Assembly: GCA_002291925.1 (NCBI GenBank)
Contig: DBAY01000030.1
Coordinates: 1 to 64,000, forward strand
DNA from: Alphaproteobacteria bacterium UBA998
GTDB taxonomy: Bacteria > Pseudomonadota > Alphaproteobacteria > Rickettsiales > UBA998
DNA length: 64,000 bases
Direction of reading: 5' to 3'
Shown in pieces: positions 44,254 to 54,050 of the stretch. Each line of letters begins with the position of its first letter. The stretch's first letter is position 1. The position numbers were made by a program, and so were the translations under genes. The notes under the pieces were generated by a model. That model was not told the origin of the DNA, did no database searches, and was given only the letters and a program-made list of their open reading frames with translations.

Positions 44254-45210
44254 TTAATTTTCTATCGGCCCTTGCGGGTTCAGGCAGCCTGCAAATGCAG
44301 CCCCCATTCTGAACAGCAAGGAAAGGTACAGATTACCATCAAGCGGTAAATCCTGCCCAAGAGGATCAATGGTAATTAGGGGCTTCCTGAATTTCTGCGC
44401 AATCATTTGGGCATCACGGCCCTTGCTTTCCGTATCGCGTACCAGACAGGAAGTTTCCGGTTTTGCCGCTTCCGCCAGAATAAACTCGCGCTTGGCGGGA
44501 TCAGACTGATCAACCACACTATCGCCGATGGTGCCAGTCTGGCGCAGACCGAAGGCGCGGTTGTAATACTGGTACCCATCGTGCGATGAGAGGTATCCCC
44601 GCCCTTCAGCGGCCATGAACTGCTGGCGCAGCTGGCCCACCGTATAACTAAGCTGCTGCTGAAACCGTTCGAGGTTGGCGTCCAACTCGGCCTGTCGATC
44701 CGGGAGGGCCTGCACCAGCTGGTCATGCACCTGCCGGGCGATGGCGAGGCCATTCTCCGGACTGAGCCAGATATGAAAATCGCGCGGATTCTCCTCCCCG
44801 GTCAGCTGCTGCGGGGTTTTCGGGGCGGTGCGCCAGTCGAAGTTCGGGTTGGCATTGAGAATCTGGCGGGAGAGAACAGTGACGCCCGGCGCTTTCGAGG
44901 CCTCTAGGACGGGGCGGCGACCGCCATAAGATTCCAGCGGACGGTCGAGGAATTGCTCGAACTGGCGGTCCACCATCAGGATGGCATCCGCCTGAGTAAT
45001 TTTCAGAATATGTGAGGGACGCGATGGTGCATCATGCGGCGAGACGGCGGTATCCAGAATCAATGACACCTCGGCCGTATCCCCCGCCACGGCACGCGCA
45101 ATGCCGTAAAGCGGGCGGATAGAGGTCGCCAGCGTGTAAGCACCGGCCGACACCGAATGCAGGCTTCCCAGGCAGAAAAGTATCACGGCAGAAGCAAAGC
45201 GGATGGTCAT
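44254..45210 (-). CDS. Zinc ABC transporter substrate-binding protein (ZnuA-like)
   Basis: Periplasmic metal-binding protein of 318 residues with a signal peptide (cleavage about residue 22, SVSAGAYT). The cluster A-I fold ligands are His59 (TAVSPHDAPSRPS), His146 (PRDFHIWLSPENG), His210 (LSSHDGYQYYNRAF) and Asp282 (TIDPLG), matching ZnuA order. No acidic His-rich loop. znuB and znuC are not adjacent, and no Zur box could be recognised upstream. It is divergent from a small lipoprotein gene and 21 bases upstream of the PAS protein gene. Confidence 0.85.
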   Translation of the reverse strand: MTIRFASAVILFCLGSLHSVSAGAYTLATSIRPLYGIARAVAGDTAEVSLILDTAVSPHDAPSRPSHILKITQADAILMVDRQFEQFLDRPLESYGGRRPVLEASKAPGVTVLSRQILNANPNFDWRTAPKTPQQLTGEENPRDFHIWLSPENGLAIARQVHDQLVQALPDRQAELDANLERFQQQLSYTVGQLRQQFMAAEGRGYLSSHDGYQYYNRAFGLRQTGTIGDSVVDQSDPAKREFILAEAAKPETSCLVRDTESKGRDAQMIAQKFRKPLITIDPLGQDLPLDGNLYLSLLFRMGAAFAGCLNPQGPIEN

Positions 45211-45315
45211 GAACTTACTGACATTTTTTCCTTTGCGTCAGGGGGATGGCCGTGCTCTATTGTGCAGCGCAACTTTCGCCCTATCTGGGATGAGTTATAG
45301 CGCTTAGAAAACACT

Positions 45316-45510
45316 ATGTCAGCAATGATGCGTTTTTTGCCGCTTATCCCGTGTCTGTTATTTGTTCCGATGCTTGCTGCCTGTGGACAGAGTGCATCAG
45401 AGCCTAAACATAACTGGTCGAATTACGAGCATTACGAAGATAACGACGCCGCCTACACCGCGCCGCAGGGGTTCGGGTTCTGTGCGGGTGAAATGGCGAT
45501 CTGCGAATAG
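45316..45510 (+). CDS. Small lipoprotein (64 residues)
   Basis: Short protein with a signal peptide ending in lipobox LAAC (Cys23) and a 41-residue acidic mature part rich in Tyr/His/Glu (NWSNYEHYEDND) ending FGFCAGEMAICE with two further cysteines. Predicted to be lipidated and kept in the envelope. No function known. It converges on the lytic transglycosylase gene with a 3-base gap. Confidence 0.65.
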   Translation: MSAMMRFLPLIPCLLFVPMLAACGQSASEPKHNWSNYEHYEDNDAAYTAPQGFGFCAGEMAICE

Positions 45511-45513
45511 GCG

Positions 45514-47433
45514 TTAGGGCAGCAGCGCGGCCTTGGCTGTCAGCGGATCGCGGCCCTGCGAGAGCAATGCACGGTAGATCTGATAATTTTCCAGCACACG
45601 CTGCACATAATTCCGTGTTTCTGAAAACGGGATACGTTCTATCCAGTCAATATTGCGCTCCGGGTCATTGCTGAGCGACCCATAGCGCTGCTGCCATTTG
45701 ACCGGCCGGCCCGGACCCGCGTTATACCCTGCGATGGCGGGAATTCTGGCGCCACCGAATTTATCGAGCAGGCTTTTCAGGTACAGGCTGCCGATCGTGA
45801 AGTTGAAATCCTGTTCATAAAGCCGCTCCGGCGTGAAGCGGAGGTCATTGCGGGCCGCGACCAGTCGTCCGGTGGAGGGCAGCACCTGCATCATGCCCCG
45901 CGCATCGGCGGCGCTGCGGGCCTTGGGATAGAACATGCTCTCCTGCCGCGCGATGGCATAGGCGAGGGCAGGCTCCACCGCGATCTGCGGCGGCGTCATG
46001 TCGAGCGGGAAGAGATAGTCCGGCAGGTAATAGCCCTTGTTGAGCGTTTCCTTGGCAGCGCGCACGCCATAATCGGCGCGGCCCGTCTTCCAGCCCGTAT
46101 GCGCGGCAAACGCGGCCATCTTCGGTGTCTTGGCCGATTGCGCCAGATGCGTCAGGAACGGCAGGGCGAGGTTGTCTTTCTCCAGCCGGTTGAGGGACAT
46201 CACTGCCTGCGCGAGGGAACTGCTCTTGTAGAGGCCCTGCCATTCGGCATCGGTCATGGTAGCGGCGGGCTGGGGCAGCACCAGCTTCTGCGTGCCGAAG
46301 AGTTCCTCAAAGGCTACTTGGCCGTAGAAGGTGGTGGGGTGCTGCGCGGCGCGTTGCAGCCATTCGCGCGCTTTCTTCGTATCCCCCGAGGCCTTGGCGG
46401 CACGCGCCACCCAGTAGGCCGCGCGCGATTTGCTGACCGGGAACTCCACTACATCATACATGCGCACGAAATCGCCCACGGCCGTGGCGGGCTGTTTCAG
46501 GTAAACCAGCTCGATCCACGCCTTCATCCAAAGCGCTTCGGAAAGTTCGATCTTGTCAGTTTGCCCGTGATGCCTGGCCAGTTCGAAGGCGCGTTTGATG
46601 TTGCCCTTGTCCAGCTCCTCGCGGATCACGTAGCGGCGGTACGGCCACCATTTGGCGGCGTAAGGGGGCTTTTTCGGAGCAATGAGGAGCAGCTGCGTGA
46701 CGCCGTCATAGAACTCCCTGTCGAAGCGGTACTTCATGCGCTCGAACATCAGGCCAGGGTCGTTCTTCAGGCGCGGTGGCAGCTTCATCAGCAGCGCGTC
46801 GAAATTGCCCTTGCGTTTCATCAGCGCGACACGGGTCTGGAACATCGCCTGCTCGTCTGGCGGCAGACGCAGCAGCATGCGCGCGGCGGCGCCCATCTGG
46901 CCTTCCCATAGCAACCGGTCCGTGCGCGCGACATGGTCAGCGGTGGTGAGGCTGCGCCCGTAATTCACCCGGAAGACGCGCTCATCCATCTCGCGGAAAT
47001 CGGCGTGGATCCAAGCGCGGCGGATGGCCTCCGCCGAGGGATGCCCTTGCGTGCGCCGCTCTTCCACATAGAAGCGCCCACGCTCGGTTTTGGGGGGATG
47101 GGCGGCGAACCAGCCATCCATCGCTTGCGGGTTTGCTCCGCTGTTGAGCAGCGCCAGTTCGGCGCGGATGAGCAGTTTTTCGTGCTGCGGCCAGTCGGGG
47201 CGGCGCTTCAGGAACGCTTCGTACTCACGAAAATCGCTGACCTCGTCATTCTGCGTCAGCTCGTACCAGAGCGCGATGTCGCGCACGATGGGATCGCGCA
47301 CGCGGCCGATGATTTCCTCCACCCGCGACCATTGGCCACGCTCCACGAAGGTGAGGGCATCTGTCTCCGGCGAAGCCCAGACGGGAGAAGAAAAAAGCAA
47401 CAGAAAGCCAAGGAGAAGCGCTAGAAATGGCAT
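45514..47433 (-). CDS. slt: Soluble lytic murein transglycosylase (Slt70 type)
   Basis: Periplasmic enzyme that cleaves peptidoglycan with formation of anhydro-MurNAc. The 639-residue protein has a signal peptide (MPFLALLLGFLLLFSSPVWA), a long superhelical TPR-like domain and a C-terminal SLT lysozyme-like domain (about 480-600) with the catalytic Glu in YAIARQESMFYPKA, GMMQVLP, and AGYNAGPGR. The superhelix shows charged YxLxx helices such as EGQMGAAARMLLRLPPDEQA. Product turnover fits with nagZ in the same window. Confidence 0.93.
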   Translation of the reverse strand: MPFLALLLGFLLLFSSPVWASPETDALTFVERGQWSRVEEIIGRVRDPIVRDIALWYELTQNDEVSDFREYEAFLKRRPDWPQHEKLLIRAELALLNSGANPQAMDGWFAAHPPKTERGRFYVEERRTQGHPSAEAIRRAWIHADFREMDERVFRVNYGRSLTTADHVARTDRLLWEGQMGAAARMLLRLPPDEQAMFQTRVALMKRKGNFDALLMKLPPRLKNDPGLMFERMKYRFDREFYDGVTQLLLIAPKKPPYAAKWWPYRRYVIREELDKGNIKRAFELARHHGQTDKIELSEALWMKAWIELVYLKQPATAVGDFVRMYDVVEFPVSKSRAAYWVARAAKASGDTKKAREWLQRAAQHPTTFYGQVAFEELFGTQKLVLPQPAATMTDAEWQGLYKSSSLAQAVMSLNRLEKDNLALPFLTHLAQSAKTPKMAAFAAHTGWKTGRADYGVRAAKETLNKGYYLPDYLFPLDMTPPQIAVEPALAYAIARQESMFYPKARSAADARGMMQVLPSTGRLVAARNDLRFTPERLYEQDFNFTIGSLYLKSLLDKFGGARIPAIAGYNAGPGRPVKWQQRYGSLSNDPERNIDWIERIPFSETRNYVQRVLENYQIYRALLSQGRDPLTAKAALLP

Positions 47434-47497
47434 GTGCGGGAGAGCTATGATACAGACGATATCAATGAGTCATAACGTCCTGCCACGAGGGATGCAA

Positions 47498-48991
47498 ATG
47501 CTAACCGAATCGACCACGCTCACACTGCTCACGGCCGAGGCCATGCGCGCTACTGAACATGCCGCCATGGCGAATGGTATCTCTGGCCGCGAGATGATGC
47601 AGCGGGCCGGCGAGGCGGTGGCAGAGGCGGTTATGCGCCTCTATGCGCCGACGCCGGTGCGCGTGCTCTGCGGGCCGGGTAATAATGGCGGTGATGGTTT
47701 CGTGGCGGCCTCCGCCCTGCGTCAGGCGGGGTGGGAGGTGGAAGTGGGCTGCCTGCTGCCCATTACGGAACTGCGGGGCGATGCCCGCGCCGCTGCCGAG
47801 GAGTGGGGCGGCATCGTGCTGCCGCTGGAAGACATGCCCCTCGAACCCAACGCGTTGTATGTGGATTCGCTTTTTGGCACCGGCCTGACGCGCCCGCTGG
47901 AAGGTGTGGCGGCGCAGGTGATGGAGCAACTGGCGCAGATAAGCGCGACGGTGATTGCCGTGGATATCCTGAGCGGCGTCAATGCGGATAGCGGCGCGGT
48001 GGGTAATACGCTTCCCTATGCGGCCGCTACTATTACGTTTGCGGCGAAGAAGCCGGGGCATCTGCTGTTGCCGGGCACGCTGCATGCAGGCGAGGTGGCG
48101 TGCGTGGATATCGGGATCGGTGAGGCGGTGGAAACGGCGGGCGCGCAGGCGAAGCTGCTTGAGAACCGCGCGCCACTGTGGCTGCCGCTGTATCAATGGC
48201 CGAAGCCGACGGATCATAAATATACGCGCGGCTCCGTCGTGGTGTTAAGCGGCCGGCCGGAGATGACCGGGGCCAGCCGGCTCGCCGCCCGTGCCGCGCT
48301 GCGCGCCGGGGCAGGTGCGGTAACGCTCGCCTGCGACAGCGACGCCTGGAGAATCAATGCGGCGCACGTGACGTCGGTCATCGCGCGTGTGGTGGAAACA
48401 CTGGAGGACTTCGCCGCCTTCATTGCCGACCACAAACACAAGGCGGTGGTCATCGGCCCCGGCGCGGGGCTGACGGATCGCACGCGGGCCTGCGTGATGG
48501 CGGCCCTGCAGGTTGGCAAGCCGGTGGTGCTGGATGCCGACGCGCTCACGGTCTTTGCCGATAATCCGCAGCCTTTGTTTGCGCAGGTGCGCGGCGAGGT
48601 GGTGATGACACCGCATAGCGGTGAGCTGGAGCGGATTTGCGGCACGCTGAATCTGGAGGCCGGGCTGCCGAAATGGGCACTGGCCCGTGAGGTCGCCAGC
48701 CGTAGCGGCATGGTCTCCGTGCTGAAAGGCTATGATACGGTCATCGCCGCGCCGGATGGCCGGGTGGCCATCAACAGCAACGGGACGCCCGTGCTGGCGA
48801 CGGCGGGCAGCGGCGACGTGCTCGCGGGCATCATCGGCGCCATGTGCGCGCAAGGCATGCCCGCTTTCGAGGCTGCGTGCGCGGGTGTGTCGCTCCATGC
48901 GGAAGCGGGCCGCCGCTTCGGGCTTGGCGTGATTGCCGAGGACCTGCCGGAAATGCTGCCGGATCTGCTGAAGGAACTATTCCAGCTTTAG
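47498..48991 (+). CDS. nnr: Bifunctional NAD(P)HX epimerase/dehydratase
   Basis: Repairs hydrated NAD(P)H: the N-terminal YjeF domain (about 1-215) epimerises NAD(P)HX and the C-terminal NnrD-type kinase-fold domain (about 225-495) dehydrates it. Seen motifs: GPGNNGGDGFVAA, DSLFGTGLTRPL, DILSGVNADSG; then GSVVVLSGRPEMTGASRLAA, VIGPGAGL, VLDADALTVF, TPHSGELER, and NSNGTPVLATAGSGDVLAG. 497 residues from ATG 47498, which has a GAGGG site; earlier in-frame starts (47492, 47465) are weaker. The upstream frame opens within the divergent slt gene and is not real. Confidence 0.94.
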   Translation: MLTESTTLTLLTAEAMRATEHAAMANGISGREMMQRAGEAVAEAVMRLYAPTPVRVLCGPGNNGGDGFVAASALRQAGWEVEVGCLLPITELRGDARAAAEEWGGIVLPLEDMPLEPNALYVDSLFGTGLTRPLEGVAAQVMEQLAQISATVIAVDILSGVNADSGAVGNTLPYAAATITFAAKKPGHLLLPGTLHAGEVACVDIGIGEAVETAGAQAKLLENRAPLWLPLYQWPKPTDHKYTRGSVVVLSGRPEMTGASRLAARAALRAGAGAVTLACDSDAWRINAAHVTSVIARVVETLEDFAAFIADHKHKAVVIGPGAGLTDRTRACVMAALQVGKPVVLDADALTVFADNPQPLFAQVRGEVVMTPHSGELERICGTLNLEAGLPKWALAREVASRSGMVSVLKGYDTVIAAPDGRVAINSNGTPVLATAGSGDVLAGIIGAMCAQGMPAFEAACAGVSLHAEAGRRFGLGVIAEDLPEMLPDLLKELFQL

Positions 48992-49007
48992 CCGCCACCA
49001 TAAAAGA

Positions 49008-49036
49008 GAACGGCGAGGGAAACTCCCTCGCCGTTC
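49008..49036. terminator. Hairpin terminator between nnr and hppA
   Basis: Perfect 13-bp stem GAACGGCGAGGGA (49008-49020) and TCCCTCGCCGTTC (49024-49036). On the minus strand it is followed by TCTTTTAT, so it best serves hppA; nnr converges on it and may use it too. Confidence 0.85.
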
Positions 49037-49057
49037 CTGTCATCGTCGCAGTGGTAA

Positions 49058-51145
49058 TCAGTGCTCCAGCAAGGCGAGGAGCAGGATCGCCACGATGTTG
49101 GCAATCTTGATCATCGGGTTGACGGCGGGACCGGCGGTGTCCTTGTAAGGGTCACCGACCGTGTCACCTGTCACGGCGGCCTTGTGGGCTTCGGAGCCCT
49201 TGCCGCCGTAATGCCCTTCCTCGATCAGCTTCTTCGCGTTATCCCATGCACCGCCACCGGAGGTCATGGAGATGGCCACGAAGAGGCCGGTGATGATGAT
49301 GCCAAGCAGCATGGCCCCCAGTGCGCCGAAGGCGGCGGCCTGTCCGGCAATCGCGTTCACGATGAAGTAGAGCGCCACCGGTACGGCCACGGGCAGGAGC
49401 GACGGAATGATCATCTCCTTGATGGCCGCCTTGGTGAGCATGTCCACGGCGCGGCCATATTCTGGCTTCGCCTTGCCTTCCATGATGCCGGGAATTTCGC
49501 GGAACTGGCGACGCACCTCATGCACCACGGAACCCGCGGCGCGGCCCACGGCCATCATGCCCATCGCCCCGAACAGGTAGGGCAGCAGACCGCCGATGAA
49601 CAGACCGACCACGATGTACGGATCGTTCAGTACGAAGCTGACCGGCACATCTGGGAAGTAATGCTTGAGGTCTTCCGTGTAGGCGGCGAACAGCACCAGC
49701 GACGCCAGCGCGGCGGAGCCGATGGCGTAACCCTTGGTGACGGCCTTGGTGGTGTTGCCGACCGCGTCCAGCGCGTCGGTGGTGACGCGCACCTCCGGCG
49801 GCAATTCGGACATCTCGGCGATGCCACCGGCATTGTCGGTGACCGGGCCATAGGCATCGAGTGCCACAATCATCCCGGCCAAGGCCAGCATGGCAGTGGC
49901 AGCGATGGCGACGCCAAACAGCCCACACAATGTGTAGGAAAGGATGATGCCGATGGAGATCACGATGATTGGCAATGCGGTGGATTCCAGCGACACGGCC
50001 AGGCCTTGAATCACGTTGGTGCCGTGTCCGGTTTCCGAGGCCTTCGCCACGCTCTGCACCGGGCGGTACTTGGTGGAGGTGTAGTACTCGGTAATCACCA
50101 CCAGCGCACCAGTCACGCCGAAACCAGTGAGGGCACAGTAGAACGCATCCATGCCGGTGAAGGCGACACTGCCTGCGTTGAAAACGGAATTCATCCCCAG
50201 CATCTTGCCGGTGAGCCAGTAGACAGCGCCCACCGATAGTGTGCCTGCGGCAATCAGGCCCTTATAGAGCGCGCGCATGATATGCGTATCACCCTTCCCC
50301 AGCTTCACGAAGAACGTGCCGATGATGGAGGTGAGAATGCACACCGCGCCGATGCCGAGCGGATAGTCGAGCATGGTGTCCTGCGTTTCGCCGGTGAAGA
50401 AGATGGCGGAAAGCAGCATGGTGGCAACCACGGTGACCACATAGGTCTCGAACAGGTCGGCCGCCATGCCGGCGCAGTCGCCCACGTTGTCGCCCACGTT
50501 GTCGGCGATCACGGCAGGGTTGCGGGGATCATCCTCGGGGATGCCGGCTTCCACCTTGCCCACGAGGTCGGCGCCGACGTCAGCGCCCTTGGTGAAGATG
50601 CCGCCGCCGAGGCGCGCGAAGATGGAGATGAGCGAGGCACCGAAGGAGAGGGCTACGAGGGCTTCCAGGATCGGGCGGGTTTCAATGCCGGTCGAGCGTA
50701 GATAATAATAGTAACCTGCGACGCCCAGCAGCGCGAGGCCAACCACCAGCAGGCCCGTCACCGCGCCAGCTTTGAAGGCGACGCCGAGCGCGCGCGGCAT
50801 GCCAGAGCGCGCCGCCTGCGTGGTACGCACGTTGGCGCGCACGGAGATGTTCATGCCGATATACCCTGTGATACCCGAGAGCACCGCGCCAATGACAAAA
50901 CCCACGCCGACATGCCAGCCCAGCTTGATACTGAGCAGGATGCAGATCACCACGCCCACCAGGCCGATGGTCGTGTACTGACGGTTGAGGTAGGCTTTGG
51001 CGCCTTCCTGGATGGCGGAAGCGATTTCGATCATCCGCGCATTGCCGGGGTCGGCGGCGAGGATGGAGCGCCCGGCCAGCACGCCGTAAAGCAGTGCCGC
51101 GCCCGCGCAGGCGAAAATCAGGTATTGCAGGTCATTCAAGTCCAT
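49058..51145 (-). CDS. hppA: Membrane-bound proton-pumping pyrophosphatase
   Basis: Integral membrane enzyme (695 residues, about 16 helices) that couples PPi hydrolysis to ion pumping. Catalytic site: [20 protein letters not shown] and [19 protein letters not shown]. The sequence [18 protein letters not shown] carries Lys at the position that separates K+-independent (Lys) from K+-dependent (Ala) enzymes, so this is predicted to be the K+-independent H+ type. The start has GAGGG 5 bases upstream. The soluble pyrophosphatase gene lies upstream on the same strand. Confidence 0.96.
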   Translation of the reverse strand: MDLNDLQYLIFACAGAALLYGVLAGRSILAADPGNARMIEIASAIQEGAKAYLNRQYTTIGLVGVVICILLSIKLGWHVGVGFVIGAVLSGITGYIGMNISVRANVRTTQAARSGMPRALGVAFKAGAVTGLLVVGLALLGVAGYYYYLRSTGIETRPILEALVALSFGASLISIFARLGGGIFTKGADVGADLVGKVEAGIPEDDPRNPAVIADNVGDNVGDCAGMAADLFETYVVTVVATMLLSAIFFTGETQDTMLDYPLGIGAVCILTSIIGTFFVKLGKGDTHIMRALYKGLIAAGTLSVGAVYWLTGKMLGMNSVFNAGSVAFTGMDAFYCALTGFGVTGALVVITEYYTSTKYRPVQSVAKASETGHGTNVIQGLAVSLESTALPIIVISIGIILSYTLCGLFGVAIAATAMLALAGMIVALDAYGPVTDNAGGIAEMSELPPEVRVTTDALDAVGNTTKAVTKGYAIGSAALASLVLFAAYTEDLKHYFPDVPVSFVLNDPYIVVGLFIGGLLPYLFGAMGMMAVGRAAGSVVHEVRRQFREIPGIMEGKAKPEYGRAVDMLTKAAIKEMIIPSLLPVAVPVALYFIVNAIAGQAAAFGALGAMLLGIIITGLFVAISMTSGGGAWDNAKKLIEEGHYGGKGSEAHKAAVTGDTVGDPYKDTAGPAVNPMIKIANIVAILLLALLEH

Positions 51146-51308
51146 GAGTCCCTCTCGTCATGAGTGATTCCACACGGCAAGCGCGTGAAGCAGGAAAGTC
51201 ATGGCAGAGCCCCGCTCATCCCGCAACCGCAATACGCATCAAGGGGATAAGCGAGGTATGTGATGTTGCACTGCAACGGGCAGGAAGGCCACAGTTATTG
51301 TGTCCACG

Positions 51309-51393
51309 TCATCCTGCGCGCCGCAGGCGGCGCAGGATCTCCTTCGTATCGCGGGGAGATTCTGTGCTCTCGCTGCGCGAGCCACAGAATGAC
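51309..51393 (+). repeat. Palindromic repeat between hppA and ppa
   Basis: Two consecutive hairpins: TCATCCTGCGCGCCGCAGGCGGCGCAGGA and GATTCTGTGCTCTCGCTGCGCGAGCCACAGAAT, ending in GAC. The second arm abuts the ppa stop at 51403. The 257-base gap 51146-51402 holds no other recognisable gene. Confidence 0.75.
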
Positions 51394-51402
51394 GCCTTGC
51401 AT

Positions 51403-51945
51403 TCATGCGGCTTTCGCCGCCTGCTTGTTACGCTCGACGGCTTCTTCGATCATCCGCATGGCTACTTTGTAATCCTCCCAGCCGACAATCTTCACCCATT
51501 TGTCCTTCTCGAGGTCTTTATAATGGCGGAAGAAGTGCTCCACCTGCTGGGTAAGGATTTCCGGCAGGTCGGTGTAGTTCTTCACGTCATTGAAGAACGG
51601 GTGCAGGCGGGAGGCGGGCACGGCGAGGATTTTCTCATCCAGCCCGGCATTATCCTCCATCACCAGCACGCCGATCGGGCGGGCGGCCACGACGCAGCCC
51701 GGCATCAGCGGGCGGCGGCCGACCACCATCACGTCCGCCGGGTCCCCGTCGCCGGAGAGGGTGTGCGGAATGAAGCCGTAATTGCACGGGTAGGTCATGG
51801 CGGTGTGGAGGAAGCGGTCGACGAAAATCGCGCCGGATTCCTTGTCCATTTCATACTTGATCGGCTCGGATCCCATCGGCACTTCGATGATGACGTTGAC
51901 GTCCTCAGGCGGGTTCTTGCCTACCGGAATCTTGGAGATGTCCAT
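51403..51945 (-). CDS. ppa: Inorganic pyrophosphatase (soluble, family I)
   Basis: Cytoplasmic enzyme hydrolysing PPi, 180 residues from ATG 51945 ([20 protein letters not shown]). Signature residues: [19 protein letters not shown], the DGDPADVMV metal-binding loop with Asp ligands, and KEKD-type loop [10 protein letters not shown] longer frame upstream runs through the thioredoxin gene and is not real. Only 13 bases separate its start from the thioredoxin gene upstream. Confidence 0.96.
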   Translation of the reverse strand: MDISKIPVGKNPPEDVNVIIEVPMGSEPIKYEMDKESGAIFVDRFLHTAMTYPCNYGFIPHTLSGDGDPADVMVVGRRPLMPGCVVAARPIGVLVMEDNAGLDEKILAVPASRLHPFFNDVKNYTDLPEILTQQVEHFFRHYKDLEKDKWVKIVGWEDYKVAMRMIEEAVERNKQAAKAA

Positions 51946-51958
51946 GGTGTAAACCTTA

Positions 51959-52594
51959 TTATTCTTGAAGTTGAGGGTTCGCGTCGAAGGCAACGGCGTC
52001 GCGAATGTCCTGCACCATACTGTCGAATTCGGCTTTTTCAAGCGCGCCGGGCACCTCGGCGATGGGTTTTCCGTGATGGAACACCGCGAGGAACGGAATG
52101 CCGCCCTGAAAACGCAGGCCCTGCGCCTCCATGCCGCGGATGAAATCCATCTGCGCGAACGGGTCGGCGATGATGGCATGGCCCACATGCACCGGCTGCT
52201 GGGCGGCGAGGTAGTTCCGCAGGGCCGCGCGGTCGCGGTCAGTGGAGATGGCGAGGAAGCGCATGTCATCCGACCGCGCCGCCTCGGCGTTGAACAGCGG
52301 GAACATCTTATGGCAGTAGGGGCACCACGAGGTGTAAACGAAGAGCAGCAAGGGCTTCTCATCCGTGGCGGCGATGTCGGCGGCCAGTTGCGCCGGGGCA
52401 TAATCGGTGAGCGTGATGGCGCGGCCTTCCTCCGTCAGCACGGCGGGGGGACGCTGATTGGGATGTTTCTGCGCGGCGAGCTCGTCCTTCAACGCCCAGC
52501 TCATGATGCCCAGCGCCAGCAGAAAGACCAGCACCAGCCGGCTGAAGATCGGCATGGCCCGTGCGCCGGGCGGAGGGGTGGGTGTGTCACTCAT
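51959..52594 (-). CDS. Membrane-anchored thioredoxin-like protein
   Basis: Protein of 211 residues with a Pro-rich N-terminus, one transmembrane anchor (about 14-34, [17 protein letters not shown]) and a periplasmic thioredoxin fold containing the CPYC active site ([18 protein letters not shown]) and the cis-Pro segment [14 protein letters not shown]. TlpA/thiol-disulfide type; likely electron donor or acceptor in the envelope. ATG 52594 fits the anchor at the usual distance; the frame is open to 52720 across the argG upstream region. It is divergent from argG. Confidence 0.86.
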   Translation of the reverse strand: MSDTPTPPPGARAMPIFSRLVLVFLLALGIMSWALKDELAAQKHPNQRPPAVLTEEGRAITLTDYAPAQLAADIAATDEKPLLLFVYTSWCPYCHKMFPLFNAEAARSDDMRFLAISTDRDRAALRNYLAAQQPVHVGHAIIADPFAQMDFIRGMEAQGLRFQGGIPFLAVFHHGKPIAEVPGALEKAEFDSMVQDIRDAVAFDANPQLQE

Positions 52595-52700
52595 AGGATT
52601 CTCATAGCGCAATTGATGTGCAGAAAGAAAGCACTGTCTGTTGCGGGGGGCGGAGCGGGCCGTTATAAGGGCGCCAGTTATGCAAGCTCTGGAGCCTTCC

Positions 52701-53915
52701 ATGTCCTCTCGCCCCGTCAAGAAAGTCGTGCTCGCCTATTCCGGCGGGCTGGATACGTCCGTGATCCTGCGCTGGCTACAGGATGCGTATGGCTGCGAAG
52801 TGGTGACCTTCACGGCGGATCTCGGGCAGGGGGAGGAGGTGGAACCAGCAAGCGCCAAGGCGGAAATGCTGGGCGTGAAGGAGATCTTCATCGAGGACGT
52901 GCAGGAAGAGTTCGTACGCGATTACGTGTTCCCCATGTTCCGCGCCAATACGCTCTATGAGGGGACGTACCTGCTCGGCACGTCCATCGCACGGCCGCTG
53001 ATTGCGAAGAAGCAGATCGAGATTGCGCGCAAGGTGGGGGCGGATGCCGTGGCCCATGGCGCGACCGGCAAGGGCAATGACCAGGTGCGCTTTGAGCTGG
53101 GTTATTACGCGCTCCAGCCCGATATCCGCGTGATTGCGCCGTGGCGGGAGTGGGATCTGAACTCACGCACCAGGCTGATTGAGTATGCCAAGGAACACCA
53201 GATTCCGGTCGCCAAGGACAAGGAGGGCGAAGCGCCCTATTCCATGGACGCCAACCTCCTGCACATTTCGTACGAAGGCAAAGCACTGGAAGACCCGTGG
53301 GTAGGGCCGGACGAATCCATGTTCCGCCGCACGGTTGCCATTGAAAAGGCGCCGGAATCTGGCGAGACGATTGAGATTGAGTTCGAGCACGGCGACGCGG
53401 TGGCGGTGAATGGCGTGAAGCTTTCGCCCGCCAAGTTGCTGGCAAAGCTCAATGAACTTGGTGGAAAGCATGGCGTGGGGCGGCTCGACCTTGTGGAGAA
53501 CCGCTATGTTGGTATGAAATCGCGCGGGGTTTATGAAACGCCGGGCGGCACAGTGCTGCTGCATGCCCACCGGGCGATTGAGTCCATCACGCTCGACCGC
53601 GAGGCCGGGCACCTGAAGGATAGCCTGATGCCGCGCTATGCCTCCTTGATTTATAACGGTTTCTGGTTCTCTCCGGAGCGGCATATGCTGCAGGCGCTGA
53701 TCGATAAATCGCAGGAAAACGTCACCGGCACCGTCCGGCTGCGCTTGCAAAAGGGCAATGTGATCGTGGAAGGCCGCAAAGCGCCGAGATCGCTGTATTC
53801 CATGGCCCACGTGACGTTTGAGGAAGACGCCGTCTATAACCAGCAGGACGCGGCTGGTTTCATTAAACTCAATGCCTTGCGGCTGCGTCTGGGGGCCAAG
53901 GCGGGTAGCCTGTAA
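52701..53915 (+). CDS. argG: Argininosuccinate synthase
   Basis: Joins citrulline and aspartate with ATP in arginine synthesis. The 404-residue protein has the PP-loop [33 protein letters not shown] region ([18 protein letters not shown]), [10 protein letters not shown], and the C-terminal [24 protein letters not shown] segment ([16 protein letters not shown]). ATG 52701 has GGAG 7 bases upstream; an in-frame start 60 bases earlier overlaps the divergent promoter region. Length and motifs are complete. Confidence 0.97.
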   Translation: MSSRPVKKVVLAYSGGLDTSVILRWLQDAYGCEVVTFTADLGQGEEVEPASAKAEMLGVKEIFIEDVQEEFVRDYVFPMFRANTLYEGTYLLGTSIARPLIAKKQIEIARKVGADAVAHGATGKGNDQVRFELGYYALQPDIRVIAPWREWDLNSRTRLIEYAKEHQIPVAKDKEGEAPYSMDANLLHISYEGKALEDPWVGPDESMFRRTVAIEKAPESGETIEIEFEHGDAVAVNGVKLSPAKLLAKLNELGGKHGVGRLDLVENRYVGMKSRGVYETPGGTVLLHAHRAIESITLDREAGHLKDSLMPRYASLIYNGFWFSPERHMLQALIDKSQENVTGTVRLRLQKGNVIVEGRKAPRSLYSMAHVTFEEDAVYNQQDAAGFIKLNALRLRLGAKAGSL

Positions 53916-53918
53916 ACC

Positions 53919-53933
53919 TTAACGATAAATTAA
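53919..53933 (+). promoter_or_regulatory. CtrA-type binding box TTAA-N7-TTAA
   Basis: TTAA at 53919-53922 and TTAA at 53930-53933 are separated by exactly 7 bases (CGATAAA), the full core of the CtrA recognition site. It is 117 bases upstream of the orphan gene starting at 54051 and 3 bases after the argG stop. Checking the main AT-rich intergenic gaps of the window by eye gave no second full box, so chance is possible but not favoured. Confidence 0.55.
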
Positions 53934-54050
53934 TACGCTTCTGTTACAGTTTGATGAAAGTTAAGCTGTTTTCAAGTAAAGATTATTGCTTTGTTACGTG
54001 CTGATTCATTATCTTACAGATAGTCAAAAAGCGCACAGCAGGAGTGCCTG

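Noticed and set aside
49061..50239. 392-residue plus-strand frame opposite hppA
   Set aside because: His/Gly/Asp-rich shadow of the pyrophosphatase gene; no ribosome site or motif.
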